Source: Rikenellaceae bacterium (GTDB lineage Bacteria; Bacteroidota; Bacteroidia; Bacteroidales; UBA932). Taken from it: DNA of 32,276 bases. The stretch spans positions 1 to 32,276 of the forward strand of contig CAAFYX010000089.1 in NCBI GenBank assembly GCA_900767375.1, written 5' to 3'. The notes under the pieces were generated by a model that had not been told where the DNA came from, made no database searches, and saw only the letters and a list, made by a program, of their open reading frames with translations. This document shows positions 1 to 8,188 of the stretch, in pieces (the first letter of the stretch is position 1; the number at the start of each line of letters is the position of its first letter). The position numbers were made by a program, and so were the translations under genes.

Positions 1-93
1 AATGGCCCTCCTCGCGGCGGCTGTCACCAACCACTTTTGTCACTATCACCAACCATTTATGTCCACATTACCGAAGACGGCGATGGCGGAGAC
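1..93. other. Window edge, no gene seen; imperfect direct repeat
   Basis: I see no supportable gene here. The ten bases TCACCAACCA occur twice (24-33 and 46-55), 22 bp apart, and both copies sit in a similar context (T[GA]TCACCAACCA[CT]TT). The copies are too few and too short to name an element. The stretch could be the end or the control region of a gene outside the window. Confidence 0.3.
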
Positions 94-129
94 AAAAGGA
101 AAAAGCAATGGCGACCCGAAGGTCGCCAT
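94..129 (-). terminator. Rho-independent terminator of the giant lipoprotein operon
   Basis: A perfect 9-bp stem, ATGGCGACC (108-116) with GGTCGCCAT (121-129), closes on a four-base loop. On the minus strand it is followed by a T-rich tract (TGCTTTTTCCTTTT, 94-107). It lies 75 bp beyond the stop of the 2651-residue lipoprotein gene and is correctly oriented to end the five-gene operon. Confidence 0.8.
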
Positions 130-203
130 CACTTAAAATATACCAGTTCATCAGGTATTCGTGGAATCACAGGGCTGCCCCCATGATAACTGGATGCCAA
201 AAA

Positions 204-3200
204 CTAACTCCACCTGATTACAAAAGCTTCGAGCAGTCTTGTGAACTCTTCTTCAGTAACATAGCCCTTTGCTAATGCAATGTACAGATACTTGCAGAGC
301 AGTGATTCACCCAAAGCCTGCAGTTCAGGGTATTGAGGGTAATCCTTTCTTGGATCCATCAATCCGTATTGCTTGATATCAGCAGCCAACTGTTTCAAGT
401 CAGCCTTAAGGCTAGCATCAAGTTCATAAATGTTAAGGAAGTAGTCTACATCATCCGGAACTGTCAGCATTCCTTCTGCAATGCAATTCAAGTGATTGGT
501 TGTATAAATACAGTAGTAATCAACCGGCGCAGTACCACGCTTGTAACTAATGAGTTTATCCCATTGTCCACTTTCTGCATTGTAGAAACTCTTACCAACA
601 AATGAAGCAACATTCCCGCTATTAATGCGAACATACTTTCTCGTGTTCTGCAATAATAAACCGTGAGAGCCCACAATTGACAGTTTCTTGCCGCTTGCAA
701 ATGAAAGGGTCAGAGGAGTTGCTTTGGACGCGCCCTTATATGTTAGACAAATGCTTGCGGAGTCTATCTGACCTTTCTCATGATTAAACGTACGAACCAT
801 ATCACCCTCTACAATATCTTCAACATTTTTGAGTGAGCCGTCCGCCATCATAATTTTTGTACCTGCAGCAAGACAAGCAGCTTGCGAACAATTAATCTTA
901 TTTCCTGCTTTAACGAATGAGTAATCGCTAATAAAACTAACAGTTCCTGATAATGGTAAATCGAAGGAGTTTTTTGAGGCTGAAACTATGACACTCTCAC
1001 CATCTTCGCTTTTTTGTGCTTTTAGCCATTTTGTTGCACTGTCGGCATTTACATTCCACTGTGTGAACCTAGGATGAGTTGATGAAATTGATATTGATTC
1101 ACTTCCACCATCTGCTGAGAACTCACATGATTCCTTGCCAAATGTCAGCAAAACTTCTCCGACAGCTTCCTGAGAAACAGTCACAGGATATTCCTCACCA
1201 GTAGGAGACTTGAATAACAGACCGGTACTTCTAGCGGATCCAGTATTCAAAGCAGCCGAAACATTGACTCCGCCATCAACCTTTTCGAATGACAGCCAGC
1301 CATTATCTTCGCTCGCCAGTTTCTTCTTCTCCACTGTCCAATCTGTATTTCCAGATGGAGTAGTAGTCACAGTCAGTTTCTGATTGTAGCCTCCCACAAA
1401 GTCAAAGGTATCAATTGTACCAATAGACAAAGTAATAGGCCCAGGGTTAACATCCTGCGTGAAGTTGAATGTGCGCACATCACTACCGCCATGAGAAGTA
1501 AATGTGATGCTACCGTTAATGATATCAGTTTCAGACTGGTTCTTAGAGAGTTTAAGAGTAGCGAAATTATCACTCTCGCCCTTGACAACTGAAATTCCAG
1601 TGCCGGTGGCTGACACAGTCCAGTCAGTTCTTCCATCGCTAGTCTCGACTGTAATAGGGATGCTCTGCGCTGCAAAAGAATAAGTCTTGCCATCAATATC
1701 GTTTGGAGAGAAGCTCTTGAACGTCTGAGCAGGACGGGCGGTCTGGGTGACCGTAATTGTCGCTGCGCTATCGAAGGTGAAGAAGCGAATCTTAGCCTTC
1801 CTGTCAGCATTTCCATTATTGGCGCTCATCGTCAGAGTAACATCACTACTGTTACTAGTTGTCGATGCCTTCAGCCAATAATCAGGGTCAGTGATTTCAG
1901 TAACACCATCCTCGGCAAAGACTTTGACATACCAGTCCTTGCTGCCGTCAGAGGTCTCTACACTGAACGTATCACTTGTCTTGTCAAATGCATAAGTCTT
2001 GTCTACAAGGTTTTTGAATGTATATGATGCCCTGCCCTGCTTATAGAATGTGTAGGTCGCAACTTGCTCCTTGGTCGTATTATCCTTAATGCTTATGACG
2101 ATTTCCTGCTTTACACCAGTATTATTAGAATTCGTTGGAGTAATCTGAATTGTACCTTTATTCTTAACAGCACTTGCCCATTCACTTCCGGAAATCAACT
2201 CACAAGTCCAATCATCTGCTGTTCCGCCGCCTTCGACTCCAACTGTTAAAGTAATATAATACTTGCCAGAATTGTATGGAACAGAAGTGAAGTCACCGCT
2301 GGAGCTAGTGCGATATTTCCTTTTATCACTCTTATTGCTAGCATAGTCCTTAATAATCTCAATGTAACTTGGACTAAAGGTGAACGTCATAGCCGGACGG
2401 GCCTTCTGGACAAACTTATAAGTGCTGGTTACTGTCGGATCGTTTGCACTAGTAAAGGTGATGAAGCCTTCGCGATCCTCGCCTGTAAGGTTGTAATTCT
2501 TATTATTGTCGCCCTTGCCGACAGTAATACGCGCCTTATTCGCATTCTGATCAGTACGATGTGCTACAGTAGCCCAAGCAGTATTGGTAATTGCAACATC
2601 CCAGTCTGTCTCGCCATCACTTGTCGTTACAGTGATGTCCTGAGTAGTAGAACTTGTTGACTTGCCATCGCTGCCAATCACATATCCGTCCCAAGAGAAA
2701 TTGACGGTGCCGCTGGCTGGGCTGAAACTCTTGAAGGTCTGAGACTCACGGCCAGGCTGGGTGACAGTGTATTCATAAGATACCCCACCAGCTGTGATAA
2801 TAAGTTTGGCTGTCCTAGGCTCAGGGCTATTGTTCTTAGTAGCTGTGAGCTTAATCTTATTATTATTGACATATCGTGGACGTGCCTTAAATCCCTTATC
2901 ATCTTGCTGCCTCTCCACGGTCAGCCAGTTGTCGATGGTCTCGTCAGTGACATTCCATTGGTCATTTTCGAGATTTGGAACTGGGGTTACAGTCGTGGTG
3001 ATATCCCCGGCCTTGAAATCAGAGAACTTCAGTTCCGGATTGAACTTGAATGTCTGCGGAACACCCTTGTCCTGATGGACAGGATACTCGTAAGTTTCAG
3101 GGTTAGAGCCCTTCGTGGTGAAGGTGATATAGCCGGTGCGGTCGTTTTCAAAGTCTGGGTTAGCATCTGTCCAAACCCTAACCTCCTGTTTATCCTGGTT

Positions 3201-6200
3201 CTGGCTATAATGCAACCATGAGTATTCAGAAGCGATTTCGATACCATAGTCATACTTGCCATCAGAAGAAATTATACCAATAGCTTTCCTTGATCCATTT
3301 TCATTAGTTGTCTTCAAGCCTTCGAATGAGAGGCCGCCGGACTCGATGGTAGGGTCGAAAGTAAGACGCTGCTCTGGACGGGCATCCTGATATACCTTGA
3401 CTTTGTAATCCCCGTCATCGCAGGTGAAAACAATCTCTTCATATCTTTCTTCTGTTCCAGTATTGGCAGAAAGACATTTAATAAACACATAGTACTTATT
3501 ACCTTCCTTCTTTCTGGTCTGCCCGCCATCTGTACCTACGTGCAAGAAATCTTCTTTTGAGGATACATTCAATTCCCAGTTATCGTCCGGATAGCTGTTG
3601 ACATATACATACATGAATTTATTATCACTACCACCGTATGCTACATGGAGCTGTCCATCCTCATCAATATGGTAATACTGGTTATTGCTACCACTCTTTG
3701 TACGCTCTTCAAACGTGAACGTACGTTTAACGCCCTTGTCCTGATGAACAGGATAGTTATATGTGGCAGGATTGGCTCCCTTGGTGGTGAACTTGATGTA
3801 GCCAGTCCTGCCGGCCTCGGTCTCGTAGTCATTGTTCCGGTCGGTCCAGACTCGCAATTCATCATCGTTCTTGTCTACATGTATCCAGTTATACTCATTT
3901 TCAACTGAATACTCCCAGTCATTTTCACCATCTGAAGGTGTGACTGTAATGACCTTCCTGGAGCCATTGGTATTGGTCGTTGCCTTATAATCGAAGGAGA
4001 GACCGGTTTCAATGGAAGGGTCGAAAGTGAGACGCTGCTCACCGCGGAACTGCTGGGTAACAGGAAGCTTGCCGACTTCTCCGGCAGGATTGGAGATAAT
4101 AATATCCACACTTCTGTCCTCAGTTCCTGAATTTTCACCGATATCATAAAGACCGAGATAAGTACCATTCATATAGGTAGTCTGATGCGCTTTGATCCAA
4201 GAGGTGGTGTTCGGATCAAGAGCAGTCTCCCAGTCCTTGGACCCGTCTTCAGTCGTGAGGGTCATCAGGAAATTGGAATTACGGAAATTAATGTCGGTCC
4301 AGGTCTCTGCATCCTCAGAGGTCTTGTACTTCTTTCCGCTGTAGTTAAGGATGATCTTCTCCAATGCATCGCCGCCGATAGTGAAGGACCTGACGGTGGT
4401 CTTTTCGCGCGGCACCTGGACGACGTGGAGCCTGCCGACTTCACCTGCAGAGTTGGAGATGACGACATCCACCTCTCTGGCCTCAGTGCCGGAAAGCACG
4501 CTGAATCCAGTGAGACGAAGGACGTCAGCACTATACTTGTTAGCAGTAAGCCAAGGATTCGTGCTCGGATCCAGGGAAGGCTCCCAGTCATTCGAGCCAT
4601 CCTCAGTGATAAGCGTCATCCAAATGTCCTTCCCGTTATTGCGTGGAAGAGATGCCCAATTAGCTTCCTTACTTGGCTTATATTCTTTTGCAGTGTAATA
4701 AACGTATATAGTGTCGACAGGGTTGCTACTGATAGTAAGCGACTTTATCGATGTCTTTTCGCGGGTCTTCTGGGTGAAAAGGAAAGTGGTGTCCTTACCG
4801 GTGGCGCTAGTGAAAGTTATGGAACCGGTACGGTTCTTGCTGGTAGTATTGTAGTTTTTGTTCTGGGAACCTGCGACAAAGGAAACCCTGGCCTTAGTAC
4901 GGCTCTGGGTAAGGTGCTCTACTGAGAACCAATCAGTCTCGGTGGTCTCCTTAACATCCCAGTCGGTCTGGCTGTCACTTGTGGTGACTATGATATCCTG
5001 AGAGGTCTTATCTGTAGGCTTGTCCTCATCATCGAGGATATGTCCGTTCCAGGAGAATGTGAGGGTGTCAGGCTCGAACTTGGTGATCTTCTGAGCCTCA
5101 CGAGCTTCCTGGATCACATCCACGGAACATGAAAGAGACTGGCCACCACGCAGTGAAACAGTAAACGTGATGGTAGCAGTACGCTCCGATGTCGACTTGG
5201 ACGGGCTTACCGTTACCGTATATTCCCGACAGGAAAGCCCGGAGACCCCAGCGGCGTTGGAGCCATCGTTGACACTGACCCAATTTTCACTGCTCTGAGG
5301 ATTCTTACGATCAGCCGTGGATGGATAATAGAGCTTGACTTTCAAGTTGTCAGTACCCAATGCCGGGGCTCTCAGGACAGTCTTGTCCGTGTACATTCTG
5401 TCTCCGGAGACAGGAACGAACTCGCTGGCGAAGTCAAAACCGTCTCCGCTGGCGAAAAGTGCAAGACTGATACCTTTGGAGAGAGCCTGCATGGCGCTAG
5501 CACCGAAAGACACATCAGCCGCCAGAATACCAGGCTCAGGAGAAGTGATTTCTGCAGGAGCAGGATTCAGAGATGCAAGAGCTCTTGTCGCAGTATAGAT
5601 CCACTGGATCTCAGCGGCATCCGCGATGGCATCGGAAAGGGCCTTCGGACGGACAGCGAAATAGAGCGTAGATGAGAAGGAACTGCCGTCGAAATTGAAC
5701 TTGGCGGAACCATCTTCAGTTTCCGGTATGAACGCGATGCTGGTAAATGACTGAACACGGCTAAGAAGGCTGGAGTTCAAAGTATCGATCAAGCCTTTCA
5801 GTTCGGCATCCTTAGTGACAATCGCATTAAGCTTATCCCTGAGGGAGTTGCCTGTTCCGGAGCCGAAGACGGCTGTCTTGAGATCGGAGAGCTCCTTGTT
5901 CAGGGCATCGAACTGCTTCTTGAGAGTCTTGTTATCGTCCGTGAGGGTGAAATCCTTGAGAAGGGCCTGATAGGTGTCGATGGCCGTCTCAGCGGCCTCG
6001 AGGTCGGTCTTGAACTGCACAAGCTTGTCGATGGATTCCTTGTAGCCACCTGTGCCGTTCACGGCAAGGTCAGCGGCATTGAACTTCGTAAGGTCGACAT
6101 AATCACCGGAAAACTCGCCGAGCTCGGTATCAACTGCATTCACTATCCCCTTGAGGCTTGAATAGCCCTCTACGGTAATGAAAGTCTTAAGGGAGCCGAC

Positions 6201-8159
6201 CTTTGCCTTAAGCGAAGAAATTTCAGTGTTGAGAGTCTGCACGTCGCTCTTCATACCGTCGATGGTGGCTTCGAACTCCTCGAACTGAGCGTTTATGCCA
6301 CCCTTGCCGTCCTCGCCATAGAGGAGTTTCTTCACGTCGGCAAGTTTCTTGTCGACAGAAGATGTGACATAGCCGTTATACTCCTCGATGGAGGACTTGA
6401 TCTTTGCCTTATATGCAACCTGGAGCTCACTGATGGCGGTGCCTACAGCAGTCCTGAGGTCTGAGATCTTGCCGCTGAGGGCGGAATCGCCCTGAGTGAA
6501 AAGACTCTTGAGGTCGGTATCGAGTGTCTTGAGCTTTCCATTGAACACTGAAGCCAGCATATAATCATCGAGAGCATCGGAGATCCATCCTTCGATAGTG
6601 GACTTGGAGTCGTCGATGGCGGTGGCGAGTCTGCCAGCGACTATCTCAAGCCTGCGGGAATGGTCCGTAATGGTATCATTCACTGCTTCCTTGAGCCCAT
6701 TGATATACTCAATGGTAGCATAATCCTCCAGCTGAGTGTCGATGAGGGAGGTGGAGGACTCCACCCAGGCTACGAGGCTGGCCTCCCCCTCAGGGATGGT
6801 GCCCACATAAGCCTTCAGCTCAGCGATCATAGCATCGAGGGATGAGGCATTGTCCTCACCGTTCACAGCATACTGAAGCGCTTCAACGAGCTTCTGGAGA
6901 GTGGCGGCTTCTGTCTTGTCCTTTTCCAGGAGTTCAGCCTTGAGAGCATCGATGTACTCTTCGAGAGAGTTGTGGAAACCCTTGAGGACATCGAGTGAGC
7001 CTTCGATGGCAGCGGCCTGCTCCTCGAGAGTCTTGATACGGTTCTCGAGCTTGCCGAGATCCTCCCAGAGGGTCTTTACATCGTCCTCGAGAGAAGCGAC
7101 ATCATCGGTCACGGCCTTGAGGTCGTTAGCCCTGAAGGAGGCGATGCCTCCTGTCAGCTGATCCGTGAGCTTGCCTTCGCTGGTCTCGATAGCCTCCTCA
7201 ATAGCGGTCTTGTATGCATCGGTAATATCAGACTTGAGAGTCTCGATACGGCCGGTAAGCATATCGATCTGGTCCTGCAGGGTCAGGCCCTCCGGGACAT
7301 TGCCTATGAGAATATTGTATGCCTCGGCCTTTGCGTCTGCAGCGGAGATGGTAAGGTAGTCGTTGAGTTCCCCGTTCACCCACTCCATGACCTTGTCCTC
7401 GGACTTCTTGATAGCGTCGGCGATCTCCTTTGTATAGGCGTCCTTTATGTCAGAGACAGTATTTGATATGGCCATCTCATAGGAGCCGATGAGAGCCTCT
7501 ACATTCTGGGAAATGGAGGACTCCACTTCCGCCAGGGCGGCGTCGCGAAGCTTCTTTATGTAGTCCTTGATATTGCCTTCGATCTCGAAGGTCGAGGAAC
7601 TGAGCTCGGAGATAAGGGCTTTGACAGCCTCGACATCGGCGATGACGGCATTCTGCTGGTCGATGGTGGCGAAAGTACCTTTGACCCAGTCCTTGGTGGC
7701 ATAACCATTGGCCACGAGTGACTCGAGAGCCTCTATCTGCTGCTCGAGGGAGTCGTATTTGGTCTTGAGGACATCGGAGGTGGACCTCATGTCGGCGAGC
7801 TGCACCTCCAGATAGGACTTGGTATTCTCAAGCTTGGCGAGCACTTCTCCCTTGGCGGCGGAGTTCTTCCCCGAGAGGGACTCCTTGAGGGCCTGGATGG
7901 ACTCGTTGATCTTACCGATGTTGCCCTGGAGGACATCGCCGGCCTGCTCTATCTGGGTGATATACTCCTGGAGCTCGTCGCTCAGGACGTTGAGCGTGCT
8001 GATGGACTCTGAGATCCTGGATACCTGGTCGCTGAGAGGAGCAATCTGCGTGTCACGCAGGTGCTTCATCTCCTTCTCGACCTGTCCGAACTCTTCCTTG
8101 TAGCATCCTGTCACAAGCAGGAGTGCCATGAATATGCTGTAGAAAATCCTTTTCTTCAT
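204..8159 (-). CDS. Giant surface lipoprotein: coiled-coil stalk, BACON-like repeats, C-terminal Hint domain
   Basis: 2651 residues. An SPII signal ends in LLLVTGC (Cys19), and the next residues YKEE resemble a Bacteroidetes surface-export signal. Residues 20-803 are heptad-rich coiled coil, with landmarks WVKGTFAT (158-165), NVPEG (287-291) and SLEEYI (398-403). A beta domain opening with SIAFIP (807-812) follows. Residues 928 to about 2426 hold 14 repeats of about 107 residues, most carrying an [ST]xDGxxDW motif and ending in a strand with a conserved Gln before a xRxxQTF-like start. A Hint domain begins at Cys2429 (CLAAGTKIMMADGS) and runs to about 2568, then a helical tail of about 80 residues. 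It is the last gene of its operon, 29 bp after the 898-residue paralogue. The repeat and Hint DNA is visibly more AT-rich than the stalk DNA. I infer a surface stalk with a ligand-binding, autoprocessing head; the ligand is unknown. Confidence 0.93.
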   Translation of the reverse strand: MKKRIFYSIFMALLLVTGCYKEEFGQVEKEMKHLRDTQIAPLSDQVSRISESISTLNVLSDELQEYITQIEQAGDVLQGNIGKINESIQALKESLSGKNSAAKGEVLAKLENTKSYLEVQLADMRSTSDVLKTKYDSLEQQIEALESLVANGYATKDWVKGTFATIDQQNAVIADVEAVKALISELSSSTFEIEGNIKDYIKKLRDAALAEVESSISQNVEALIGSYEMAISNTVSDIKDAYTKEIADAIKKSEDKVMEWVNGELNDYLTISAADAKAEAYNILIGNVPEGLTLQDQIDMLTGRIETLKSDITDAYKTAIEEAIETSEGKLTDQLTGGIASFRANDLKAVTDDVASLEDDVKTLWEDLGKLENRIKTLEEQAAAIEGSLDVLKGFHNSLEEYIDALKAELLEKDKTEAATLQKLVEALQYAVNGEDNASSLDAMIAELKAYVGTIPEGEASLVAWVESSTSLIDTQLEDYATIEYINGLKEAVNDTITDHSRRLEIVAGRLATAIDDSKSTIEGWISDALDDYMLASVFNGKLKTLDTDLKSLFTQGDSALSGKISDLRTAVGTAISELQVAYKAKIKSSIEEYNGYVTSSVDKKLADVKKLLYGEDGKGGINAQFEEFEATIDGMKSDVQTLNTEISSLKAKVGSLKTFITVEGYSSLKGIVNAVDTELGEFSGDYVDLTKFNAADLAVNGTGGYKESIDKLVQFKTDLEAAETAIDTYQALLKDFTLTDDNKTLKKQFDALNKELSDLKTAVFGSGTGNSLRDKLNAIVTKDAELKGLIDTLNSSLLSRVQSFTSIAFIPETEDGSAKFNFDGSSFSSTLYFAVRPKALSDAIADAAEIQWIYTATRALASLNPAPAEITSPEPGILAADVSFGASAMQALSKGISLALFASGDGFDFASEFVPVSGDRMYTDKTVLRAPALGTDNLKVKLYYPSTADRKNPQSSENWVSVNDGSNAAGVSGLSCREYTVTVSPSKSTSERTATITFTVSLRGGQSLSCSVDVIQEAREAQKITKFEPDTLTFSWNGHILDDEDKPTDKTSQDIIVTTSDSQTDWDVKETTETDWFSVEHLTQSRTKARVSFVAGSQNKNYNTTSKNRTGSITFTSATGKDTTFLFTQKTREKTSIKSLTISSNPVDTIYVYYTAKEYKPSKEANWASLPRNNGKDIWMTLITEDGSNDWEPSLDPSTNPWLTANKYSADVLRLTGFSVLSGTEAREVDVVISNSAGEVGRLHVVQVPREKTTVRSFTIGGDALEKIILNYSGKKYKTSEDAETWTDINFRNSNFLMTLTTEDGSKDWETALDPNTTSWIKAHQTTYMNGTYLGLYDIGENSGTEDRSVDIIISNPAGEVGKLPVTQQFRGEQRLTFDPSIETGLSFDYKATTNTNGSRKVITVTPSDGENDWEYSVENEYNWIHVDKNDDELRVWTDRNNDYETEAGRTGYIKFTTKGANPATYNYPVHQDKGVKRTFTFEERTKSGSNNQYYHIDEDGQLHVAYGGSDNKFMYVYVNSYPDDNWELNVSSKEDFLHVGTDGGQTRKKEGNKYYVFIKCLSANTGTEERYEEIVFTCDDGDYKVKVYQDARPEQRLTFDPTIESGGLSFEGLKTTNENGSRKAIGIISSDGKYDYGIEIASEYSWLHYSQNQDKQEVRVWTDANPDFENDRTGYITFTTKGSNPETYEYPVHQDKGVPQTFKFNPELKFSDFKAGDITTTVTPVPNLENDQWNVTDETIDNWLTVERQQDDKGFKARPRYVNNNKIKLTATKNNSPEPRTAKLIITAGGVSYEYTVTQPGRESQTFKSFSPASGTVNFSWDGYVIGSDGKSTSSTTQDITVTTSDGETDWDVAITNTAWATVAHRTDQNANKARITVGKGDNNKNYNLTGEDREGFITFTSANDPTVTSTYKFVQKARPAMTFTFSPSYIEIIKDYASNKSDKRKYRTSSSGDFTSVPYNSGKYYITLTVGVEGGGTADDWTCELISGSEWASAVKNKGTIQITPTNSNNTGVKQEIVISIKDNTTKEQVATYTFYKQGRASYTFKNLVDKTYAFDKTSDTFSVETSDGSKDWYVKVFAEDGVTEITDPDYWLKASTTSNSSDVTLTMSANNGNADRKAKIRFFTFDSAATITVTQTARPAQTFKSFSPNDIDGKTYSFAAQSIPITVETSDGRTDWTVSATGTGISVVKGESDNFATLKLSKNQSETDIINGSITFTSHGGSDVRTFNFTQDVNPGPITLSIGTIDTFDFVGGYNQKLTVTTTPSGNTDWTVEKKKLASEDNGWLSFEKVDGGVNVSAALNTGSARSTGLLFKSPTGEEYPVTVSQEAVGEVLLTFGKESCEFSADGGSESISISSTHPRFTQWNVNADSATKWLKAQKSEDGESVIVSASKNSFDLPLSGTVSFISDYSFVKAGNKINCSQAACLAAGTKIMMADGSLKNVEDIVEGDMVRTFNHEKGQIDSASICLTYKGASKATPLTLSFASGKKLSIVGSHGLLLQNTRKYVRINSGNVASFVGKSFYNAESGQWDKLISYKRGTAPVDYYCIYTTNHLNCIAEGMLTVPDDVDYFLNIYELDASLKADLKQLAADIKQYGLMDPRKDYPQYPELQALGESLLCKYLYIALAKGYVTEEEFTRLLEAFVIRWS
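477..875 (-). other. Hint (hedgehog/intein) autoprocessing domain, residues 2429-2561
   Basis: The block starts with the nucleophile in CLAAGTKIMMADGSLKNVED, which matches the CxxxGTxIxxADGSxKxVEDI opening of Hint domains, followed by a GDMV turn. A block-B-like IVGSHGLLL keeps the His of TxxH but has no Thr. The closing block is YCIYTTNHLNCIAEGMLT. Inteins end in HN before a Cys/Ser/Thr; here the equivalent place reads TVPD. The N-S acyl shift at Cys2429 therefore looks possible, whereas Asn cyclisation and splicing do not. The domain joins the last BACON-like repeat through only two residues (AA). Confidence 0.85.
882..5378 (-). repeat. Array of 14 BACON-like repeats in the 2651-residue lipoprotein
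   Basis: Protein repeats of about 107 residues (residues 928-2426) each end in a strand such as VIQEA, FTQKT, VVQVP, VTQQF, VHQDK, VYQDA, VTQPG, FVQKA, VTQTA, FTQDV, VSQEA or CSQAA. Most start again with R-x-x-Q/T-x-F. The central motif [ST]xDGxxDW (SDGETDW, EDGSNDW, SDGRTDW and variants) recurs in most copies. The array also repeats at DNA level: a two-repeat block recurs with an offset of about 669 bp (compare 3064 with 3733), and a neighbouring pair recurs with an offset of 363 bp (compare 4071 with 4434). BACON domains are usually linked to carbohydrate or mucin binding; that is family knowledge, not shown here. Confidence 0.8.
5751..8102 (-). other. Coiled-coil stalk of the 2651-residue lipoprotein, residues 20-803
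   Basis: The stretch is nearly all helical-type sequence rich in Ala, Glu, Lys, Leu, Ile and Ser with heptad spacing, and short breaks at PEG and at GxxNSLEEYI. Its length and break positions match the stalks of the two upstream paralogues within a few residues. If it were one unbroken helix (0.15 nm per residue), about 780 residues would span roughly 115-120 nm; the breaks make folding back equally possible. Confidence 0.8.
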
Positions 8160-8188
8160 GATGATATGTTTCCTCGGTTGTGCTTATC

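Noticed and set aside
477..875. A splicing intein
   Set aside because: There is no C-terminal HN before a Cys/Ser/Thr, no homing endonuclease, and what follows is not the rest of the BACON-like repeat. An autoprocessing Hint domain is more likely.
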